This document shows, one piece after another, positions 45,701 through 55,835 of a stretch of 64,000 nucleotides of DNA. The notes beneath the pieces were generated by a model. That model was given only the letters and a program-made list of their open reading frames with translations, made no database searches and was not told the origin of the DNA. The DNA comes from Antedon mediterranea (lineage: Eukaryota; Echinodermata; Crinoidea; Comatulida; Antedonidae). How positions within the stretch are numbered: position 1 is the stretch's first letter; each line of letters begins with the position of its first letter. A program made the translations under genes and the position numbers. The stretch spans positions 12,281,001 to 12,345,000 of the forward strand of contig NC_092673.1 in NCBI RefSeq assembly GCF_964355755.1, written 5' to 3'.

Positions 45701-48700
45701 GAACAATGACTTTTTTTTCATTAGTTGAAATTTTAAATAAACATTTTCCTTTGTTGTAATTGATGGACATAAAACAGAAAAAAACATTTTTTTTTATTCC
45801 TCAGCCTCAGGTGTTTACCCAGTATTAAAAATTGGACATACAACAAATATATAATATAATGTGTTTTACCTACCGAGTATACTAAAAAAATATCAATTCA
45901 AATTTTATGACCGATAATTCATTATATATTGAAACATTCAAAATGGAGAAAATAGTGTTGTTGATGGCAAACATAAGAACTTACTCAGGAGCAATGGCAT
46001 GGCTTCCAATACTAGGCTTCTTCCTCTTGCTAGCATGGTGTCCAAAGTTGGATGAACGTTTGATTTGTGACAACAACATTGCAGACAAGTTACAATGATC
46101 TCGCATCTTAGCATTGAAAATAAAATCATTTCAAATGATGATAATTTTAAATTTCGAGTAAGCATAAATAAATAAAGCAATAGGAATCATGGAAATGGAG
46201 TATGTTGGCCTTGGTTTTAGCAGAGTTGGTTGCAGGATTTGCAAACAAACTTCATCATTTGTTTGTTGCACAGATAATATTACTCATATTTCAAAATTTA
46301 AATACTGTACTGTAAATCCCCCCCCCCCCCACCCAATAAATTGAATTAATTGTGTAACCTTTGAATGAATTTTCCTTAGATGCGTACAGTAGGTACATTT
46401 CCAATGGCATGCAAATATGTTTTACAACAAATACTGCACAAGTGAAAAAGAATTTGTTCTCTCTTTTGTGGTGTAATTTTTGCATTTCTTTCAATAAAAT
46501 ACTAAATTTAATATTCTAAATTCTAAATGTGTTACCTTGTCAGACCATTTGTAGGCATCTAAAGCTTCACGGTAGAATGACATTCTGTCAGTAATTGGGT
46601 CAAGAGACAGTAAACTTGTGTTACCTAGTGGTGGTACTTCAGTCCATTTAGGTAACAATGCCGCCTGCTTTTCAAAATGCCTTTTAATTAGGAAAATGTT
46701 CATTTATTTTTTTCTGCAGCGAAAAATCACAAATTATAGGATGCCTTAAAAATATTTAGATATAAATATATGTAAAAACACATGATATACAAAAATTAAA
46801 TAGCTTTAAGAACTTTCGATTTATCTCTAATGGAAATTGAATTGTAAAGCTTGGATAATCTTTGAATAAAACTACAAAGGTCAGTGTTTTGACTAAAAAA
46901 TAGGAGATTGTTAAAAAAATAGGATATTTTTCAAACATTGATTGTTTAAAAGTGTGCTGCATGTGATTAGACTAATTGCACTACATCCTTGTGAATTTGT
47001 GTTTGGTATAAAAGTTATATCTAACCAGCCTTTCACAGTAGGGATCATCGGTTCATTATTTATTAATTTGTTATGATATATTTTAAAAAAATAATAATTG
47101 TTTGTGACGTGACTAGGAACCAGATACAAAATGTGGCCTGTAGGTAGTAAATATAAATAAAATAGTATTTTGTGGAGTGTGACCTTGACCCTTCAACATC
47201 GAACTCTGGCAAGATTTTTCGTCACAGATCATTGTGCCCAAGTTTGGTGAGATTCTGATAAAAACTGTGGCCGCTAATATGCTCTTCATAGTTACACACA
47301 CATCACACACAAACATGTGGGTGAAAAAGCATACATGGCGGTTCATAATCATAAATAAATACAGAGGTGAAAACATAACCTTCTTGGCAGAGTTGATACA
47401 TGTAGATTGAGAGATAATGTGTGTGTATTCTATTTTTTATATTACAGTATATATATATCTGTTTATAATTTTGAAGTCACATTGTCTCTCAGGACTAATA
47501 AACTATTGACACTCTTCGAATGAGGTTACAGTAAATAAATACTAGGCCTAATCATTTAATATCATATTTTATTGAATTTTACAATGTTAATATACCAAAA
47601 ATTTTATTAAAAAACATGATTTTATGTAATTATTTTACCAAAAAATGCTGAATTCATATAACTGCCGACTGAGAGGGCAATATGTTTACGTCATTTTTGG
47701 CTAAAACCGATCACTTTCGGCGATGTTTTAGACCGTATGCGCAAAAGTCAAAGAAAACCCTACGAAATGTTAGTGTGCACAAAATAAATAACTAAAAATC
47801 GTACAATCAATCAATAATAACACCGCATTTACTTACAGAATCTATCAAAATATTTTGATTTAAGTCTTTTGATTTTTGATCAAGTAACCAACGCATTTAC
47901 TCCTCACATTAATTGTGAATATGTTAATCCATAGTCAATAGAAAGTAAATTGACTATGGTTGCGCTGATTCTGTGACTCAGTAGATCTAGCAATGTTGAA
48001 TTCGTCCATAGTTACTATAAGAGGGGAGGGTTTTATTTTTTATTCCAAATGGTCTTTATTTGGATGGTGACCATAAACAAAAAGCAAATGCGGACAATAA
48101 AGGGGCCCTCAAATACTATGATTTAGACAGTAGGCCTAGCCCCAGGGTTGAGTAACAGAAATCAGCACACACATGCAGCTGGAACAGCTTGGCAAACAAA
48201 ATCAGATACTGAGCGGAGGCTATAGGTATAGCATGGTTATATACGTAGTAGCCCTCTTTTGAAACGGTTTTCTGTATTCTAGAATTAAATTATTCTAGAA
48301 TTAAAATCAACATGTTTTGGCCTTTCAATAATAACAGACGTACCCCTAGGCTACATTTAGTTTCACACGACGGCGATAATAGCGATAAATGAAGCATAAA
48401 GAAAATGTTAAACCGCCGCCGGTTGATCACTGTTCGCGATATGAACAAAAATCCAAAGTCCTTATATGATGACGTCACACACGTACCAGCTGATTGGCTG
48501 ATTATGACGTAATGCAATTTTACAGTACCTTTAGCAAACGGAAGTTAGGATACGATACCGTATCTTTAGCAACGGCATATAGATTTTGTAAGTGTAAATG
48601 TAGTCTACGGTGTATATCATTATCATTGAATTTATACGATTTCCACAAGTCTGTATTTTCAGACAAAAAATCTAAATAATAAAAAATAAGAATACAGACT

Positions 48701-51700
48701 TGGGGCAAGTCTAAACAGTAGAACTTGGCCTACTAATCCTATATACGCGCGCCTAGCTAGACCCTCCTAGTCTAGCCTACTAGGCCTAGCCCTATTTTTT
48801 TTTCGCCGTGGCTAAAGATACGGTACCGTATCCTAACTTCCGTCTACTAAAGGTACGGTAAAATTGCATTACGTCATAATCAGCCAATGGGGTGCTGGTA
48901 CGTGTGTTACGTTATCGTATAAGGACTTTAGATTTTTTTTTCACATCGCGTATGTAGAGAGAATTGCCTATTGACGGCACCAGGCTGCATGGATGTGTGC
49001 GCTGATGATTCTGTGACTCAGCCTCGGGGTTAGACCTAGCAATGTTGAATCCAGAATCGTCGATGCTGTAGTAATAGAGCAAGATCATGTGGTTGGTGGA
49101 CGTTACATAAAGCGTTTAAAATATGCACTCAATCTCAAATATTATTTCATTATACAACATTTTACACTACACTACAGTAGAAATATGTTTATAGCCAAAT
49201 TAGAAGTAAAGGAATTATAATTCAATGTTGGAAATTGTGTTGCGTCAAAGAATATATATTCTTTGGTTGCGTCTAGTTCATTCGTCCATAGTTACTACGA
49301 GGGTTTTATTTTTATTCCAAATGGCCTATATTTTTTAATAAACTTTGTTAATAAACAAAAAGCAAATGCGGACAATAAAGGGGCCCTCAAATACTATGAT
49401 TTAGACAATAGGCCTAGCCCCAGGTCTTAGTCACAGAAATCAGCGCACACATGCAGCTGGCCCCAGCTTGGCAAAAAAACTCATATACCAAGGCTATAGG
49501 TTATAGCATGGTTATAGTACGTAGTAGGTGCCTCTTTTGAAACGGTAAATTTCTGTATTCTAGAATTAAAATCAACATGTTTTGGCCTATCAATAATAAC
49601 GGACGTAGGCCTAGGCTACATTTAGTTTTTGTCACACGACGGGGATATTTTATAATAGCGATAAATGAAGCATAAAGCAAATGTTAAGCCGCCGGTTGAT
49701 CACTGTTTTTATTTCGCGATATAAAAAAAAATCGTTATGGCTAAAGATACGGTACCGTATCCATACTTTTAAAAACTAAAGGTACGGTAATTATAGAGGG
49801 CACTATGTAATGTGGATGTTAATCAAATAGGTTATTGCATTGGTTTTCTGCAAGCCAGCTGTGTAGCCTAGTGGGCATGTGATGAGGCTTTGGCTTAAGG
49901 GGTTGGAGGTTCGATACTCTTCTTGACGTCTTTTTTAAATTTTTTTTTAGTTTTTAATTTAAGAGAGATTATTTAGAGGGTTAGGTTTTTAATATTTAGG
50001 AAGGAGTTTAATTTAATATTTAGGAAGGAGTTTTATATTTAGGAACGAATTTTATATTTAGGTACGAGTTTTAGGAATGCAATTTTACCGTACTTTTAGC
50101 AAACGGAAGCGCTCTCTATAATTACCGTATCTTTAGTTTTTAACAGCATGGATACGGTACCGTATCTTTAGCAACGGCGAAAAAAATCCCAAGTCCTCAT
50201 ACGATGACGTCACACACGTACCAGTACCCCATTGGCTGATTATGACGTAATGCAATTTTACCGTACCTTTAGCAAACGGAAGTTAGGATACGGTACCGTA
50301 TCTTTAGGCACAGCGTTTTTTTTTAGTATTACTAACTAGGCCTACTAATAGCGACCGCAATTTGCTACCGCGCATCGTTTCTGCGCATCAATATACTCGG
50401 TTCAGTTCGCTGTGCAAAATCTTGGTTTTAGTTGACGCCGCCAGCGGTTGTTTACCTTGTACCGTTCAAACGGTTTTTATGGTGCATTGTGGGTGTATAT
50501 GTCACCTTTTTAATCGTTTACCTTCGCCATCTTTTTTTTCCGATCGGTTTAAAAAAAAATTTATCAAGATCCGTTTATTATAAGCAAAGTTATTGATTTC
50601 AGAATAGGTAAGTAATATTGAGTGATAAAAAAATGATTTTTAACCTAATTTTTCGAATATAATGGTTATAGACCCATTAAAAACAATATGAAAAACGGAA
50701 AGAACAGGTTGTCTTTGACTTGAATGCAATAATTTCAAGCAGATTAAATGCGACGCTTCCCGACGCCAACGACTTTCTTAGACCAAGTCTAGGTCATTTG
50801 AAGGTCACTTGGCCTAGCTTTTTGTTAATCAATAAAACCATAATAAAATCATTTAGTATATTAATAAATAACGTTTGTTGCCATTGTAAATTTAATTGTT
50901 GATGTATATTTAAAGTTTTCTAGAATTTTGAGTTATTTAAATACCGTAAATTAAATAATATTACTGTATTGATATTTTTAATTACAGAGGATGTTAGCCT
51001 AGTTGTTAACACCGCCGTGTGCAGTCCCTTGATTATTAAGTTTGCTGTTCTATCTGGTAGGTTTACTCCTTCTATTATATAGTGTTTTTTGTTAATTATA
51101 TGTTTTGTTGATTATTTGTTGTTTTTATTGTTCAATATTGTCTTCTAATGAAAATATTTTATTTTAACGTTAATTTTGTTATTTATATATAAAATTATTA
51201 ATATCGATACTAATTGTTTTTTTTTATTTTTCTAATTTCAGATTCAATATAAATACCCGCACCAGTTACCAATCTGATATTTTAACCAATAAGAAATATA
51301 TAAATTCCACAAATCATAGTTTAATTAGTAGTTTATCATACTATATAGTATAATTTAATTATGAAAATGAATTTGAGCTATACTGATCAAGACAAACATA
51401 AGAATATTACATATAAACCATGTATAAACACGCATTTATTAAAATCTGCTATACTGTAGACTACATTAACTCGCTTACTTTTAAATAAATGTGTTGCAAA
51501 CAAAAAATAAATGAATGTATTTTTTGTATTACTGTTGACTGCTTTGGTTTTATTACTGCTGGTGATTTGATGATGTGTTGAAGAAAAAACAAAATGATCA
51601 TTAGTGTTGGACGCCCAATTTTTTGTTTACATTAATTCTGGTTGCCATGGTAACTTATTAGTAACATACACAATCATTTTTTTCTTCAAAAATGTTGTTG

Positions 51701-53192
51701 TTGAGACTTGGTAAGTACCTACAGTATTGGTGAAAAAAACAATGAAGAAATTAAGTTTTATATTCTACTCTTGTTTACCTTTTTAAAGCAACATCTTTTT
51801 GCGCATCATAATATATATTGTATATAAATTATTAGTAAACAAATTAATGTTTGTTGCTATGGTAACTGTTCGTCTTAAAAAAGTTAAAAATTATATAGTT
51901 TGCTGACAATTTGTTAAAACTAAGAGAATAACTTTGTTTTTGTATGCAAACACTCCTAAATATCGAGTTAAATCCTATTGTTTATTTTCTTGTTTACATA
52001 AATGCTGGTTGCCATGGTAACTTATTTCTACCACATAATCATATTTGTTTTAATGTGGTTGTTGTCACTTGGTATTAATAGTACCTATTGGTGAAAAAAA
52101 CAAGTTTTATATATATTCTGTACACTTGTTTACCTTTTTATAGGTTGACATCTTTTTGCGCATCACATTCAAATTATTAGTAAACAAATTAAAGTCTTGT
52201 TGCTATGGTAACTGTTCATCTTATGAAATTAAAAATTATTTAGTTTGTTGACAATTTATTGAAACTAACATAATAACTTTGTTTTAGTAATAAAATATGC
52301 TTAAACATTGAGTTAAATCCATTTGTTTATTTTCTTGTTTACACAAATTCTGGTTGTCATGGTAACATATTCGCAATGTCGAATATAATAAAAATTTTGC
52401 CAAAATGGGGTCGTTGAGACTTGAGGTACCTATAGGTGAAAAAACATGAAGAAACTATGTTTCATATAGATTTTACATTTGTTTAAAGTTGTTTACCTTT
52501 TATGAATATTTAATTAGCTTGATAACTACCTGTATATACATCTGTTTTGACCAATATTCCTCATATACAAGATTAACGAAAAATCATGATTTTTCAAATT
52601 TTCAAATTGCGATAACTCTGGAACCCAATGTCCAAATTGACTAAGGGAGGTGGCAAATAAAAGCTATAATCCTACCCTTTCTTACTATGCTAAAATAAAG
52701 TGAATTCAATGCCTTTAAATTTTTCATGAAATGTTGCTACTACTAAAAGGCCTAGGGTAGACTATTATTGAGTATTATTTATGAAATAAAGCCCAGCTCA
52801 GTCAGTCAAAGACAGGCTTCTTTTCGAAAAGGTAGACTAGAGTACTCTTAGGCGTAATGAAGTCTTCTAGCCTAGGCTAGAAGGGATGCTGTATAAGTCT
52901 AGGCGTCCCGTCTAGCTAGGCCTGGGTTGTTTCGCCCCAGTATTACAATTTATAAAGCGGGAGAAAAAAAAACACTTGTGTGTGTAACTCACTCATATTC
53001 AATAGTAACAAGCATCAGCCCAGCCTGCAAGTCAGATAAAAAAGCTCGCTTCTTCGTATCATTACCGTGTGCTGGCGTCTTTTTCCCATCTTTCAAATGA
53101 TCAAAAACATTGGTAACACTTCCACGAAGTTTCTGTATAGCTTCAATTGCAAGGGAAAATGCTATGCTATTTTTCTCGTGTACCTCCACCAT
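39758..53192 (-). CDS. MED27: Mediator of RNA polymerase II transcription subunit 27
   Basis: Nuclear subunit of the Mediator tail/upper-middle region linking activators to RNA polymerase II. Eight phase-consistent exons total 304 aa (human about 311): 53192-52993, 46680-46536, 46106-45985, 45494-45407, 45064-44957, 42988-42947, 41629-41552, 39889-39758. The start ATG at 53192 opens MVEVHEKNSIAFSLAIEAIQ and LRGSVTNVFDHLKDG. The middle contains LLSLDPITDRMSFYREALDA, YKWSDK and a basic ASKRKKP. The C-terminal Med27 domain has PDCWTPSKYLVFQK, ITDHVTSTMLHYHYP, then NWLRSYNKLF and the zinc-like PCKRCGKYLQDNLPP ending LEAYHETCR. All junctions are AG/GT. Intron 1 is 6.3 kb and repeat-filled. The intron after exon 7 contains an interspersed repeat carrying a 5'-truncated insertion; a hairpin-ended element (copy C) lies between exons 6 and 7. 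Confidence 0.95.
40085..40700. repeat. Interspersed repeat, copy 2, split by a 5'-truncated insertion
   Basis: Matches 2011-2340 in order up to TTATTGACAATTTG (40260) and resumes at ATTGACGATTTGCCCC (40560). The ~295 bp in between ends with GGCAATAAAAGAATAAGAAT (an AATAAG tail), and ATTGAC(A/G)ATTTG flanks both sides as a likely target duplication. This marks a short retroposon insertion. Confidence 0.65.
41000..41310 (-). other. Unrecognised 106-codon frame
   Basis: A minus-strand frame with RHCDLCSQLKLTHLGI and several basic residues. It resembles the cysteine-bearing tail of some LINE proteins but is not convincing. Lies in a MED27 intron. Confidence 0.2.
42149..42851 (-). mobile_element. 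Hairpin-ended GACAGACA element, copy C
   Basis: Inverse orientation to the other copies: starts TTTTTAGTCGCGTGGACGCG and GACTCTATAGTTCACTATG on the plus strand and ends ATAGATGGCC then TTGT near 42850. It uses the same left-end variant as copy B (GGCCATATAGATGGCTGCAG). Located in the MED27 intron between exons 6 and 7. Confidence 0.8.
43199..44132. mobile_element. TATACGGTATA palindrome cluster with GTTTCTGCTG ends (Harbinger-like MITE complex)
   Basis: Outer ends are inverted: GGCCCCGTTTCTGCTGCC (43199) and GGCAGCAGAAACAGGGCC (to 44132). Further ends lie inside (GTCAGCAGAAATGGG near 43302; CCCCGTTTCTGCTGCA near 43422), so two or more nested palindromic elements are present. The arms consist of repeated AATATACCGTAT and TATACGGTATA words. 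The interior encodes a Myb/SANT-like fragment (43578-43763), which suggests the PIF/Harbinger superfamily; no transposase seen. Lies in a MED27 intron. Confidence 0.65.
43578..43763 (+). pseudogene. Myb/SANT-like (trihelix) DNA-binding domain fragment
   Basis: Frame reading WTEEITIFAIQLWGEAKVGG, RLHGNRRDTEIYKSISNKI, then leaving the family pattern. The W-T-E-E, LWGE and N/R..YK.I..K spacing fits the Myb/SANT-like domain carried by PIF/Harbinger elements and their domesticated MSANTD relatives. No ATG nearby and the end of the domain is lost, so it is a relic inside the palindromic element. Confidence 0.5.
44290..44440 (+). mobile_element. tRNA-derived SINE, copy 1
   Basis: ACTCCATGGTTCTGGTGGTA, GAACGAGTCTTCTCGGATAA and GGACTATAAACTGTAGGCC match, in opposite orientation, the SINE at 56781-56960. 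The tRNA-like head here is shortened (GGCGAGTGGTCAAGCATTTA). A TGTGCACTTTAAAGAACC block follows. Confidence 0.65.
44520..44730 (+). mobile_element. tRNA-derived SINE, diverged copy 2
   Basis: Diverged repeat of the same body: CTTAGATAAGGACATAAACT and CATGTGCACTTAAAAGAACC, with TGTAAAGAACCTAATCC near its end. Confidence 0.5.
47130..47390. repeat. Interspersed repeat with TGACCTTGACCC core
   Basis: Contains GTGTGACCTTGACCCTTC, CCAAGTTTGGTGAGATTCTG and a CACACACATCACACAC tract, a word set I associate with dispersed repeats in marine invertebrates. Lies in MED27 intron 1. Confidence 0.4.
47985..48450. repeat. Direct duplication, copy 1 (partner at 49275)
   Basis: Shared blocks with 49275-49735: TTCGTCCATAGTTACTA, GCAAATGCGGACAATAAAGG, GGGCCCTCAAATACTATGAT, ACACATGCAGCTGG, AATCAACATGTTTTGGCCT and GCCGGTTGATCACTG. 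Spacing about 1.29 kb, with small indels. Confidence 0.85.
48451..48932. mobile_element. Inverted-repeat element with CRE and CCAAT-like motifs, copy 1
   Basis: The arm at 48451-48588 (GATGACGTCACACACGTACC, GATTGGCTGATTATGACGTA, AATGCAATTTTACAGTACC, ATACGATACCGTATC) is the inverse of 48804-48932 (GATACGGTACCGTATCCTAA, GTACGGTAAAATTGCATTAC, GTCATAATCAGCCAATGG). The loop is ~215 bp. TGACGTCA at 48470 is a perfect CRE. Confidence 0.75.
49275..49735. repeat. Direct duplication, copy 2
   Basis: Partner of 47985-48450; see shared blocks there. Copy 2 has extra AT stretches and lacks a few short words. Confidence 0.85.
49738..50320. mobile_element. Inverted-repeat element with CRE motif, copy 2
   Basis: The left arm fragment 49738-49800 (GATACGGTACCGTATCCATA, AAAGGTACGGTAATTATAGA) faces 50069-50170. 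A further full arm at 50190-50320 repeats GATGACGTCACACACGTACC, CCATTGGCTGATTATGACGT and GATACGGTACCGTATCTTTA. TGACGTCA at 50205. Inside (49960-50060) is a GGAAGGAGTTTTATATTTA repeat. Confidence 0.65.
50362..51520 (+). ncRNA. Candidate three-exon non-coding RNA antisense in MED27 intron 1
   Basis: Exon 1 ends AGAATAG|GTAAGTAAT (about 50607). Exon 2, 50988-51057, is bounded by TTTTTAATTACAG and CTATCTG|GTAGG. Exon 3 starts after TTTTTCTAATTTCAG at 51242, with an AATAAA near 51506. These junctions are strong and evenly ordered on the plus strand, opposite to MED27. The joined sequence has no ATG-started frame: exons 2-3 read EDVSLVVNTAVCSPLIIKF then stop, open upstream only to a TAA without Met. 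The exon 1 start is unknown. Confidence 0.33.
51620..52500. repeat. ~350 bp tandem repeat carrying RFX X-box palindromes
   Basis: About two and a half units. GTTGCCATGGTAAC occurs at 51641 and 52008, GTTGTCATGGTAAC at 52353, and GTTGCTATGGTAAC at 51853 and 52199. Other shared words: CTTTTTGCGCATCA, TTATTAGTAAACAAATTAA, GAGTTAAATCC and TTTTCTTGTTTACA. Units differ by substitutions and small indels, but the palindromes are nearly unchanged. Lies in MED27 intron 1. Confidence 0.88.
52501..52992. other. Intron sequence next to MED27 exon 1
   Basis: AT-rich, with an AGGCCTA/CTAGGCTAG-rich patch (52745-52925). No element recognised. Confidence 0.35.
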
Positions 53193-53239
53193 CTTTTTTT
53201 ATACAACAAGTACAAAACTGTACTGCAGCGCAGCATGAG

Positions 53240-53420
53240 CGAGATGCGCCATCTATTTATTATGCTGCGGCTCTCTCTACTATGGAACGCCGTTACTGCC
53301 TTCTTCGGCTCTTTTACCATTCGGCCCTTTACAATTTGGCTCTTGCACCATTTTATACGGCTCTTTTCCCATTACGTTCGGCACTTTTACCATTTCATAT
53401 GGCACTTGAATTTTAGCTTA
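53240..53420. repeat. Degenerate tandem repeat upstream of MED27
   Basis: Repeats of CGGCTCTTTTACCATT, CGGCCCTTTACAATTTGG, GGCTCTTGCACCATTTTA, CGGCTCTTTTCCCATTACG, CGGCACTTTTACCATTTC and GGCACTTGAATT, about 20-24 bp apart. Located 100-220 bp upstream of the MED27 start codon, so it overlaps the probable promoter. No TATA box is evident. Confidence 0.65.
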
Positions 53421-53949
53421 AATTATGTATTGGTGCGAGGAATGATTTGTTTAATCCTTTAGTGGGATTATTGTGAAGTGAACATTAATTAATTTTCACA
53501 GACAAAAAGCAAACACTTAATGATCACTAATTGGAAAGTTCTGCATGTGAGGTCTAAACTGAAACCAAATATCAGGTCCCCACGGCCGGGGGCAGTCATC
53601 TCACTGTCCGTTTTCTGTTGACACATCCGACATGCCCATAATTCTCTATAGGCCTACACAAAGAGGATAATATACTAAAAAAACGAATTTTAAAAATTGC
53701 TTTACACTGTACTACTACAGTAGCTTGTGAATTATCAGATCCTGTTTTTTTATGACACCGCTATAACGCGACTACCCTATCAATAATGGAAACGTAAATA
53801 AAATTGATATGATTCATTATGAATTTTATTTGCAACGAGATCAGTTAAAATATAAGTGCCCTGTTAAAATCAATTTTCACCATTTTAAAATTTAAAAAAA
53901 ACCAAGCGCTGCCTGATTGGACAGGAATAAAACAAATACAACAACAACG
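53421..53949. other. Intergenic spacer
   Basis: No gene or repeat recognised between the MED27 upstream repeat and the minisatellite. Confidence 0.35.
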
Positions 53950-54022
53950 GGCTGGTGAATAGAGGGTGGTGGAGAGAGGGTGGTGGAGAGAGGGTGGTGG
54001 AGAGAGGGTGGTGGAGAGAGTA
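53950..54022. repeat. 16 bp minisatellite
   Basis: Four or more copies of GAGAGAGGGTGGTGGA in tandem, directly 5' of the Penelope-like element. Confidence 0.92.
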
Positions 54023-54080
54023 AGGGTAGAAAACAAAGAACATAGCTTGGTAGATATAAACAATTAGGAATAGAACTAAA

Positions 54081-55835
54081 AAACAGCTAAAATATTGGTT
54101 AATATTGAAACTTAATGTTTACGAACTGCTAAAACGTAATCCAACACAAAACTATAAACGAAAAGTGGTCAACATCATAGGCAGGTTGTTCAAAGAAAAG
54201 AAAATCAACTACAGAGAGAAAGAATGGCTGTTTCCCACGGCTGAAATTGTACCTAGGTTGTATTGTCTTCGGAAGATACATAAACCAAATTGGCCATTAA
54301 GACCTATAGTAGATAACATCAACACCGTTTTTTACACCGTTGCACAATTCCTCACCAAAATCCTGGGTCCGCTTGTCGGAAACACAGAACATCATGTAAC
54401 TTACTCAGGAGAGTTGGCGAGTGAACTAAAAGAAATAATAGTCAAACCAAGTGAAACATTTGTCTCGTTTGACGTAGTATCTCTGTTTACAAAAACACCA
54501 GTAGAAGAGGCCCTCAAAGTTGTCGAAAATCGCCTAACAACAGATCCGACACTTCTGGATAGAACTAAACTACATGTGACAGACATAATGGAGCTCCTCG
54601 GTTTAATTGTGAACAAAACCTATATCTCGTTCAATGGTAACATTTATAGGCAAATACAAGGCATTGCTATGGGAAGCCCAATAAGTCCTATATTGGCGAA
54701 CTTGTATCTAGAGTGGCTCGAACATCAAGCCATAAACACGGCACCCACTAACATCAAGCCTGTGTATTGGAAACGATACGTTGATGATGTATTAGCTATC
54801 ATCCCCATAGGTACAGTACATACATTTAACACACATCTTAATAACATCGATATAACTGACAATATCAAGTTCACCACAGAATCGATGACAAACAACACAA
54901 TACCTTTCCTGGACATGCTCATCACACTCAATGACAATGGAACAGTTACCACCTCAGTCTATCGGAAGCCCACTCACACAGACCAATATTTACATTTCAA
55001 CTCACATCATCCACTCGAACACAAACTGGGGCTTATAAACACGCTTGTGGACAGAGCTGAGAAGGTAGTGGGAGATATGGATTTGAGGAAAGTTGAGATG
55101 GATAACATCAAGAAAGCGTTACACAACTGCCAGTATCCAGAGTGGTCCTTCCAGAGAGTTATGGAAAACCGAAAAAGAAAAAAGAACAAAGGACACGAAC
55201 CACAGAAGGAAAAGATCAAGATGCGAGGTAGCATAGGAATCCCCTATGTAAAAGGAATGGCAGAAAGAATACGACGCACTCTCTCCTGTCACAATGTCGG
55301 AACCTATTTCCTACCCCAAAATAAAATCAAGAATAGCCTCGTCCACCCAAAAGACAAAATCGAGAAGATGGATACATGTGGAGTAATCTACGAAGTCACC
55401 TGCCGCAACTGTCCACAAGTTTACATTGGGGAAACAGGGAGGGCATTACAAACACGAATTAATGATCACAAAAAAGATGTTACAACAAACACGGGGGGAG
55501 TAATGACTAGGGCCTCCAGAACATCCACATCTTCGATCATACACAAATCTGCGATTACAGAACATGTCATAAAACACAATCATGTACCGAACTGGGAGGC
55601 TACCATCTTAACCAAAGAGCCTAAACGCAAAGACAGACAGATTAGAGAATCATTACATATAAGGAGAAATAAGGAGAAGACCATGAACCGGGACACTGGA
55701 GCCCACAAACTCTCGCATTTGTACAATGATTTGATAGACACATCACCTGGCCGAGCCCCGCACAACCTCCAACCTACAACCGGAGGCGTACGACGTCATC
55801 AACAGATGACGTCAAGAATGACCAAGCTGCATTAA
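54081..55835 (+). CDS. Penelope-like element reverse transcriptase with GIY-YIG endonuclease, N-terminally truncated
   Basis: The frame is open from just after a TAA at 54078 to the TAA at 55833, about 584 codons without an early Met. RT motifs in order: PRLYCLRKIHKPNWPLRPIV (fingers), FVSFDVVSLFTKTPVEEAL (motif A), QGIAMGSPISPILANLYLEW (motif B), YVDDVLAI (motif C), TIPFLDMLITL and SVYRKPTHTDQYLHF. A basic KRKKNK linker follows, then CNVGT-type spacing and the GIY-YIG nuclease: CGVIYEVTC, QVYIGETGRALQTRINDHK (Arg and Tyr present) and HVIKHNH. All these residues look intact. Penelope-like ORFs are usually 700 or more residues, so the N-terminal region is missing. Retrotransposes by target-primed synthesis. 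Vs host: no related host gene. Confidence 0.92.
   Translation, partial: KQLKYWLILKLNVYELLKRNPTQNYKRKVVNIIGRLFKEKKINYREKEWLFPTAEIVPRLYCLRKIHKPNWPLRPIVDNINTVFYTVAQFLTKILGPLVGNTEHHVTYSGELASELKEIIVKPSETFVSFDVVSLFTKTPVEEALKVVENRLTTDPTLLDRTKLHVTDIMELLGLIVNKTYISFNGNIYRQIQGIAMGSPISPILANLYLEWLEHQAINTAPTNIKPVYWKRYVDDVLAIIPIGTVHTFNTHLNNIDITDNIKFTTESMTNNTIPFLDMLITLNDNGTVTTSVYRKPTHTDQYLHFNSHHPLEHKLGLINTLVDRAEKVVGDMDLRKVEMDNIKKALHNCQYPEWSFQRVMENRKRKKNKGHEPQKEKIKMRGSIGIPYVKGMAERIRRTLSCHNVGTYFLPQNKIKNSLVHPKDKIEKMDTCGVIYEVTCRNCPQVYIGETGRALQTRINDHKKDVTTNTGGVMTRASRTSTSSIIHKSAITEHVIKHNHVPNWEATILTKEPKRKDRQIRESLHIRRNKEKTMNRDTGAHKLSHLYNDLIDTSPGRAPHNLQPTTGGVRRHQQMTSRMTKLH

Noticed and set aside
53067-53462. 131-codon plus-strand ORF over MED27 exon 1
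   Set aside because: Antisense shadow of exon 1 plus the promoter tandem repeat; no domain.
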